This document shows positions 8,001 through 10,753 of a stretch of 10,753 nucleotides of DNA, in pieces. The notes beneath the pieces were generated by a model. That model was given only the letters and a program-made list of their open reading frames with translations, ran no database searches and was not told where the DNA came from. Where the stretch lies: NCBI GenBank assembly GCA_052388025.1, contig JBQTIP010000047.1:1-10753 (forward strand), given 5' to 3'. Position 1 is the first letter of the stretch; every line of letters starts with the position of its first letter. The stretch comes from JBQTIP01 sp052388025. GTDB taxonomy: Bacteria > Actinomycetota > UBA4738 > HRBIN12. The translations under genes and the position numbers were made by a program.

Positions 8001-8679
8001 TCTCGATGGTCGGATCGAGCTCGCACTGGGTGAAGACGATGAACGGGTCGTCCAGGTCCGAAGTGGTGAGCGGCGACACCGGGCCGATCGTCCCGTCCGG
8101 CGCGGTGGAGACCTTATCGCCCGTCTCAACGGTGATCAGGCCCTTCGTAGTCGTGAGCGCCACGGCACCCTCGATCACCTTGGTGGTCGTTCCGAGCGAC
8201 GTGACCGAGAGCAGGTAGACGGTTCCTCTCACCGAGGCGGTTGCGCTCGGCGTCCTCACCTCGAAGTGGCTGAGCGGGTCGTCCAGCTCGGTCACCGTGT
8301 TGAAGGTGGTGCCGATGGGCTGGGCGGTCTTGATGATCTTGGACCGCCACTGGTTCCGGAGCGTGACTAGCTCGGTGAGGTTGAAGGTCGTATCGAAGTC
8401 GAGCCCGGTGACGCTGTCATCGAAGTACTCGATGCTCGCGCGCCCATCCGGTCCCGTGCGCACGGTGTCGCCCTGGTGGAGCTCAGTCTCGTCGGCCACC
8501 AGCCGGAAGCCGGACTGACCGACCGCCTGTACCTCCACCCGACCGGCGAGGACGTTGAGTGTCGCGAACCGCTTTGCAGTGGCCGGGCCGGCGGTGAATA
8601 CGAGTACGGCCGCGAGCAGCGTCGTCGCCACGGCCACCCCGACCGCGCCGAGCCTCAGCTGCCTAGCGGTGAGCGTCAA
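5011..8679 (-). CDS. Secreted FecR-domain protein with alternating Ig-like repeats and sorting-like C-terminus
   Basis: The 1222-residue product is unnamed but its architecture is clear. Residues 1-35 are a signal peptide or anchor (hydrophobic 11-30, probable cleavage ATA|K at 35/36). Residues 36-200 form a FecR-type domain: HQGDTVRTGPDGRASIEYFD (68-87), then FEVRTPSATASVRGTVYLL (139-157) and a VIEGAV block (168-173). A Pro/Thr/Glu/Gly-rich spacer covers about 231-288. Seven Ig-like modules alternate in two types (289-902), followed by two other Ig-like domains (about 903-1000 and 1007-1100), a degenerate eighth module (1101-1185) and a tail with a short hydrophobic stretch ending RRRRR. The TTG start (8677-8679) is chosen for its strong Shine-Dalgarno sequence. 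FecR domains in such exported proteins are probably structural rather than iron-sensing. A surface or adhesion role is inference. Confidence 0.9.
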   Translation of the reverse strand: MTLTARQLRLGAVGVAVATTLLAAVLVFTAGPATAKRFATLNVLAGRVEVQAVGQSGFRLVADETELHQGDTVRTGPDGRASIEYFDDSVTGLDFDTTFNLTELVTLRNQWRSKIIKTAQPIGTTFNTVTELDDPLSHFEVRTPSATASVRGTVYLLSVTSLGTTTKVIEGAVALTTTKGLITVETGDKVSTAPDGTIGPVSPLTTSDLDDPFIVFTQCELDPTIESCAPIDEGDGEQPGEGETPGEGETPQPTPIPTPPTPPATTPPDTPPTVPPTTPPPPPPSGEPPNTHITEGPSGVIAASTATFRFSSSVAGSTFECALDSGRFESCSSPQTYGGLAEGDHTFTVRARFDGAADPSPAGRSFTVDTIAPATPTITSHPSDPSPETSATFAFESGADPGTPVHFECSLDGGTVVSCSSPATYEGLAEGPHSFRVEAVDDAGNRSGAAGFDWTVAIPDTSAPETTITDGPTGAVSSADATFSFTSSEAGSTFECALDGALFTPCSSPQGYTALAEGPHSFDVRAIDPAGNPDPTPAAAAFTVDTIDPAPPVITSSPGDPTTATTATFTFEPGGPDAGTSVHFECAIDAGSLELCSSPQTYFGLPNGLHSFEVEAVDDAGNRSGSVGLQWTIEGAGTPPETTIESGPSGVIAVDSVAFTYSSSTPDSTFECRLDAAPFASCPATGISFDGLGQGDHTFEVRATDPDDNTDPTPASAAFTVDTIAPAAPLILTHPDDPTVETSATFTFELTGDTGTPVQFECSLDGSSLATCSSPTAYDGLLFGDHVFAVEAVDAAGNRSGAATFEWTIEPPDTTPPETTITGGPGGLVNTSSVTFTYASSEEGSTFDCSLDGAAFASCPASGQSYTGLRQGDHTFEVRATDPAGNTDPTPASRTFTVDTVAPSKPTFTGTSPQSGGNNNEPLIKGSAEAGSTVVLFPDGSCSGSPVATGSAAAFASPGLGVSVPDNSTTTFYATATDAAGTSSGCSTSSITYKEVSPPPPDSPSTPDLDQKSDTGASKTDDITADSTPTFTGTAAPAVTVEVSSGGSVLGTTTAGSSGKWELISAELGDGVHSITATAISSDGTRSAPSGALTVTIDSSAPQTTITSAPEDPSSSSSATFQFVSSESGSTFKCGRDQVSFPHCESPKVFIQLEDGPHTFHVEAIDVAGNVDPTPATHSWTIDTPDGGVGAVETTGEAGDLEAIGLGAPFLALPSLQRRRRR
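5125..7815 (-). repeat. Ig-like module array with A-B superrepeat of about 175 residues
   Basis: Within the FecR/Ig protein, type A modules start at residues 289, 463, 638 and 814; they carry ETTI..GP near the start and DPTPA...FTVDTIAP at the end. They alternate with type B modules at about 374, 549 and 728, which carry P.DP...TATF.FE and VEAVDDAGNRSG...WT. A-to-A spacing is 174, 175 and 176 residues. Every module holds two cysteines exactly 10 apart: 321/331, 409/419, 496/506, 586/596, 672/682, 762/772, 849/859, and 1134/1144 in the degenerate last copy. The third and fourth A copies are also close at DNA level (20 identical bases at 6035-6054 and 6566-6585). The stretch about 5380-5970 inside these bounds encodes two unrelated Ig-like domains. 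Confidence 0.9.
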
Positions 8680-8683
8680 ACAG

Positions 8684-8692
8684 CTCCTCCCC
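8684..8692 (-). promoter_or_regulatory. Strong ribosome binding site deciding the TTG start of the FecR/Ig gene
   Basis: The minus strand reads GGGGAGGAG, then CTGT, then TTG. This is a near-ideal Shine-Dalgarno core with good spacing to the TTG at 8677-8679, which begins a normal signal peptide. It is among the strongest Shine-Dalgarno sequences in the window, so the rare start codon is probably genuine. Confidence 0.75.
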
Positions 8693-8831
8693 TCCCGACC
8701 GCGCGCGGCGGCCGGATCGCTGGAATTCTCCCCCGGCCCAAGCGCCTCTACAAGTCACCCGATTCTCGCTCCAATTGTCGGCCATATGGAGTACCAAACG
8801 ACATGAGACTTTCGGTCCATTTCCGCCTCCC
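8693..8831 (-). promoter_or_regulatory. Leader and probable promoter region of the FecR/Ig gene
   Basis: The part from about 8755 to 8830 is clearly richer in A and T than its surroundings and is the likely promoter region. I could not fix the boxes; TTGGAG, 17 bases, GTAGAG is one weak possibility. Closer to the start, GGCCGG and CCGGCC (8710-8715 and 8733-8738) form a 6-bp stem with a 17-base loop in the 5' leader, next to the palindrome CCGCGCGCGG (8699-8708). Such a stem could affect access to the ribosome binding site. No riboswitch family was recognised. Confidence 0.3.
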
Positions 8832-8880
8832 CCGGAGCCTAGGGCAGGCATAGCCCAGACTGGGGCTCCGGCGGGCTATG
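8832..8880 (-). terminator. Interleaved 8-bp stems at the prfB stop: possible pseudoknot or terminator
   Basis: In the prfB mRNA the order is CATAGCCC (8880-8873), G, CCGGAGCC (8871-8864), 7 bases, GGGCTATG (8856-8849), 9 bases, GGCTCCGG (8839-8832). The first and third elements are perfect inverse complements, and so are the second and fourth. The two 8-bp stems therefore interleave as an H-type pseudoknot with loops of 1, 7 and 9 nt, or form alternative hairpins. The prfB TAG (8876-8878) lies in the first stem. There is no U-tract, so termination by the classical intrinsic mechanism is not shown. Pairing is read directly; function is inferred. Confidence 0.55.
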
Positions 8881-9980
8881 CGCCGGCCTTCCAGCGGAGG
8901 TAGGCCTCGATCAGCCGGTCGAGGTCGCCCGCCAGCACGCGGTCGATGTCGCCGATCTCGAGGCCGGTGCGATGGTCCTTGACCAGGCGATATGGCGCGA
9001 GGACGTAGGAGCGGATCTGCGATCCGAAGTCGATCCCACGCTGCTCGCCGCGGATGTTCTCCAGCTTCTGCTGGTGCTCCTGACGGGCTCGCTCGGCCAG
9101 GCGGGCCTTCAGGATCCGCATGGCGACCGCACGATTTTGCATCTGCGAGCGCTCGTTCTGGCAGGCGGCCGCGATGCCGGTCGGGAGGTGGGTGATCCGC
9201 ACGGCCGAGTCGGTGGTATTCACCGACTGGCCGCCCGGGCCCGCGGAGCGGTAGACGTCGATCCGCAGGTCCTTCGGGTCGATCTCGAGGTCCTCGTCGT
9301 CGGTTCCCTCGAGGAGCGGGATCACGTCAAGGCTGGCGAAGGAAGTGTGCCGGCGCTTCGCGGCGTCGAACGGCGAGATCCGTACGAGGCGATGTACGCC
9401 GCGTTCGGCCGAGACCAGGCCGTAGGCGTTGGTTCCGTGGACGATGAACGTTGCGCTCTTGATGCCGGCCTCCTCGCCGGGGAGGACCTCGTCCACCTCG
9501 ACGTCGAAGCCCTGGCGCTCACCCCAGCGCAGGTACATGCGAAGGAGCATCTCGGCCCAGTCCTGCGACTCGGTGCCGCCGGCGCCCGCGTGAAGCGTGA
9601 CGACGGCGTCGTTCCCGTCGTACTCGCCGCCGAGGAGCGCGGCGAGCTCCACGCGGTCGAGCTCGGCCTCGAGATCATCGACGGTCCGGGCCAGCTCGCC
9701 GGCCATCTCCGGATCCGACTCTTCGGCGAGAAGGTCGTCCATCGCCTTGGCGTCGGCGAGGCGGCCTTCGAGGGAGCCGAACCGGTCGAGGTCGGCGCGC
9801 AGGCGCGCCAGGCGGGTGGTCAGGTCCTGGCCGCGGGAGAGGTCGTCCCAGAGCGAGGGATCGGCCGTCTGCTGCTCCAGCTCCGCCGCGCGTGCGCGCT
9901 TGCCGTCGACGTCAAAGGAACTCCTTCGCCGACGCGACGCGGAGTGACAGCTTCTCGATGCGATCGGTGTGCTCGCTCAC
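8876..9980 (-). CDS. prfB: Peptide chain release factor 2 (RF2), with programmed +1 frameshift
   Basis: RF2 recognises UAA and UGA and triggers peptide release from the ribosome. The gene is split: frame 0 runs from GTG (9978-9980) for 22 codons to CTT (9915-9917) and then meets TGA (9912-9914). Skipping one base (9914) continues in the +1 frame from GAC (9911-9913) to TAG (8876-8878). The product is 367 residues (22 + 345), close to the 365 of E. coli. The codon-recognition motif SPF is at 202-204 and the catalytic GGQ at 249-251, in GPGGQSVNTTDSAVRITH. HAGAGGTESQDWAEMLLRMY (130-149) and RRHTSFASLDV are also typical. A -10 box lies just before the GTG, suggesting a leaderless mRNA. The gene is single and separated from the ftsE operon by two envelope genes. 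Confidence 0.97.
9911..9926 (-). promoter_or_regulatory. Programmed +1 frameshift site of prfB (autoregulatory)
   Basis: The minus strand reads AAGGAG, TTC, CTT, TGA, C: an internal Shine-Dalgarno sequence three bases before the slippery CUU, then UGA followed by C. This is the same arrangement as the E. coli element (AGGGGG UAU CUU UGA C). When RF2 is scarce, slow termination at UGA lets the ribosome shift +1 and make RF2; when RF2 is abundant, translation stops after 22 residues. The downstream frame is in register with the full RF2 sequence beginning DVDGK. Confidence 0.96.
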
Positions 9981-9987
9981 GCCCCGG

Positions 9988-9993
9988 ATTGTA
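9988..9993 (-). promoter_or_regulatory. prfB -10 box implying a leaderless transcript
   Basis: TACAAT on the minus strand differs from the TATAAT consensus at one position. Its last base is 7 bases before the first base of the GTG start at 9980, which would place transcription initiation at or within a base or two of the start codon. No good -35 is seen at 16-19 bases. Leaderless messages are common in actinobacteria, and there is little Shine-Dalgarno sequence before this GTG. Confidence 0.5.
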
Positions 9994-10023
9994 CCGGCGG
10001 GCTACTGCTCGTGGACCGTCACC

Positions 10024-10152
10024 CTGGCGGCTCAAATCGCGGGTCAAGGCCAGCGGATCGACAGCTTGGCGGCTCAGATCGGTGGCCAGGGGGAGCGAAT
10101 CGACGGCCTGCGTTTGAGTCTCCAGGAGCACCTCGGGCGCCACGCCGGCTGA
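10024..10152 (+). pseudogene. 3' remnant of a coiled-coil repeat gene
   Basis: The plus strand encodes two 14-residue heptad units, LAAQIAGQGQRIDS (10024-10065) and LAAQIGGQGERIDG (10066-10107), then LRLSLQEHLGRHAG and TGA. Six of the nine codon differences between the units are synonymous in this frame, which supports past or present selection as protein. This kind of sequence, ending in a basic HAG, occurs at the C-terminus of small coiled-coil proteins. No ATG, GTG or TTG with a ribosome binding site precedes the units, and the sequence upstream is the prfB promoter. I therefore read it as a decapitated gene. A very short product from TTG (10066) is the alternative. Confidence 0.4.
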
Positions 10153-10377
10153 GCTGACCTCGGGCAGACTCCTGATCCAAGGAAGGAGCGGCTACGCGCC
10201 GCCGTCCTGCCCCTCCAGCCGTTCCCCGATTGCGCTTCTCCGCTTCCTCGTCGCCGGTCCTCTGTGCGACCTTCCGGGAGGGGGCCACATCTCCTCGGCC
10301 CGGTGTCGGACGTCACACGCCGATTGTGCCGGACGTTACGGCACGAAGATCCGGCGCTTCCTATCGTGGCGTCAGGA
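10153..10377. other. Intergenic stretch without a convincing gene
   Basis: No frame here has both a plausible start and protein-like composition, and no tRNA or known riboswitch is recognisable. The only structure noted is a pair of near-identical decamers toward the right end (10307-10339) and short GC hairpins such as TGCCG/CGGCA around 10327-10343. It presumably holds the promoter of the small membrane protein downstream; TATCGT near 10362-10367 is a possible weak -10. Confidence 0.5.
10307..10339 (+). promoter_or_regulatory. Paired CGGACGTYAC direct repeats, possible operator
   Basis: CGGACGTCAC (10307-10316) and CGGACGTTAC (10330-10339) differ at one base and start 23 bases apart, roughly two helical turns, so a protein could bind both on one face of the DNA. 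They lie about 80-110 bases upstream of the small membrane protein gene. Chance occurrence in GC-rich sequence is possible. Confidence 0.25.
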
Positions 10378-10403
10378 TTCGACCGCAGAGTTCGACCGCA
10401 GAG
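10378..10403 (+). repeat. Perfect tandem 13-bp duplication next to a ribosome binding site
   Basis: TTCGACCGCAGAG occurs twice head-to-tail (10378-10390 and 10391-10403) with no mismatch, ending directly at the Shine-Dalgarno AAGGAGG (10404-10410). It lies in the leader of the small membrane protein gene. It could be a slippage duplication or a functional repeat, for example binding a regulator. Confidence 0.85.
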
Positions 10404-10415
10404 AAGGAGGACACG

Positions 10416-10637
10416 ATGAGCACGAAGTCGGGAGCCCTGCCGATCGAGCGGACGTACCTCCGGAAGGTCTGGCTGGCCTACGCGGCGATCGCCCTCGCCT
10501 TTGCGGTCGTGATCGCGATCGTGGCCGCCGGTCCGACCTTGACGAGGACCCCGCAGCCTGAGCCGGCCGCAAAGATCGTCCAACAGGACAACGCGCCGAT
10601 CACGATCAACGGAACCGTCTGCCACCAGTGCCGGTGA
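10416..10637 (+). CDS. Small single-pass membrane protein ending in CHQC
   Basis: I do not recognise this 73-residue protein. It is well supported as a gene: the Shine-Dalgarno AAGGAGG (10404-10410) sits 5 bases before the ATG. The N-terminus (1-18) is basic and probably cytoplasmic. One membrane helix runs from about 19 to 41 (VWLAYAAIALAFAVVIAIVA). The outside tail is about 30 residues, rich in Pro and Gln, ending with ITINGTVCHQCR. The two cysteines in CHQC, one residue from the end, could form a disulfide, bind metal or act in thiol exchange; nothing in the sequence decides between these. Zn or heme binding would normally need more ligands. A stable hairpin follows the stop. Confidence 0.75.
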   Translation: MSTKSGALPIERTYLRKVWLAYAAIALAFAVVIAIVAAGPTLTRTPQPEPAAKIVQQDNAPITINGTVCHQCR

Positions 10638-10642
10638 GATAA

Positions 10643-10678
10643 CCCCCTCTCCGGACTCCCGGGAGCCGGGGGGGGGGG
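10643..10678 (+). terminator. GC hairpin after the small membrane protein gene
   Basis: CCCCCTCTCCGG (10643-10654) pairs with the CCGG and following G-run (10666-10677), closing on the 10-base palindrome CTCCCGGGAG with one bulged A. It begins 6 bases after the TGA. The stem is very stable but lacks a U-tract, so a terminator role is likely rather than proven. The 11-base G-run (10668-10678) is also a place where sequencing errors are common. Confidence 0.4.
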
Positions 10679-10753
10679 CCAGCGCGGCCCGGGCGGGCCC
10701 AACAGACACACCCGCACCCGGGGCGCGGGGCAGGAGGTGGGTTGGGGCGCCCC
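10679..10753. other. Low-complexity GC window edge
   Basis: This stretch is extremely G/C-rich and carries no supported gene. It finishes exactly on the palindrome GGGGCGCCCC (10744-10753), which would be consistent with an assembly stopping at a fold-back structure, or simply with the cut of the window. Confidence 0.4.

Noticed and set aside
5096..8370. Long plus-strand open frames opposite the FecR/Ig gene, up to 463 residues (6058-7449).
   Set aside because: They are Arg/Gly/Ala-rich mirror frames of a repetitive GC-rich gene, with no motifs and no ribosome binding sites.
8755..8830. Possible cyclic-dinucleotide riboswitch in the leader of the FecR/Ig gene, suggested by the stretch CCGAAAGTCTCATG.
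   Set aside because: The conserved cores and pairing of the GEMM or ydaO classes could not be drawn from this sequence.
8663..8875. In-frame open extension of prfB after its TAG (to 8663), with a stem covering the stop: a possible stop-codon read-through.
   Set aside because: The extension has no protein-like composition and overlaps the ribosome binding site and start of the FecR/Ig gene. RF2 homologues end at the TAG, and long open frames are common by chance at this GC content.
8972..10117. 381-residue plus-strand frame opposite prfB.
   Set aside because: It is the antisense shadow of prfB, which is certain from its GGQ, SPF and frameshift motifs.
10074..10709. 211-residue minus-strand frame across the right end.
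   Set aside because: It has no recognisable motif and covers the strongly supported small membrane protein gene; its start lies in the low-complexity edge.

Overview
This is a GC-rich bacterial segment. Its core is a conserved translation and cell-division neighbourhood read on the minus strand: prfB (release factor 2), then ftsE, ftsX, smpB and ssrA (tmRNA). The gene order, the actinobacterial look of FtsE (C-terminal RDQVRGVYS), GTG/TTG starts, apparently leaderless promoters and the style of the surface-protein repeats suggest an Actinomycetota lineage, perhaps a deep or uncultured one. The phylum is inferred from gene content, not measured.

Layout from left to right. Positions 1-348 hold tmRNA (minus), with its promoter just upstream. 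smpB (408-878), ftsX (889-1812) and ftsE (1812-2492) form a tight minus-strand operon. ftsE and ftsX overlap by one base, and smpB starts 10 bases after ftsX. A 53-base gap separates ftsE from a divergent gene for an 822-residue YfhO-like polytopic membrane protein (2546-5014, plus). That gene converges on a very large secreted FecR-domain protein with alternating Ig-like modules (5011-8679, minus), and the two genes share one palindromic CTAG as both stop codons. Next come a 196-base leader and intergenic region with a pseudoknot-capable element at the prfB terminus, and then prfB (8876-9980, minus). prfB carries the classical programmed +1 frameshift site, so its reading frame is split and the protein is 367 residues.

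Beyond prfB lie a headless remnant of a coiled-coil gene (10024-10152), about 225 bases without a convincing gene, and a 73-residue single-pass membrane protein ending in CHQC (10416-10637) preceded by a perfect 13-bp tandem duplication and a strong Shine-Dalgarno sequence. A GC hairpin and a low-complexity edge close the window.

How the genes work together: RF2 terminates translation, and SmpB with tmRNA rescues ribosomes stalled without a stop codon. FtsEX is the ABC-type complex that controls septal peptidoglycan hydrolysis. The YfhO-like protein and the FecR/Ig protein look like an envelope pair inserted between prfB and ftsE. The most unusual items are the interleaved 8-bp stems at the prfB stop, the alternating C-x9-C Ig superrepeat with a sorting-like tail, the AT-rich perfect hairpin built from rare codons inside the YfhO gene, and the CHQC mini-protein. 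No phage, insertion sequence, CRISPR array or defence system is visible.
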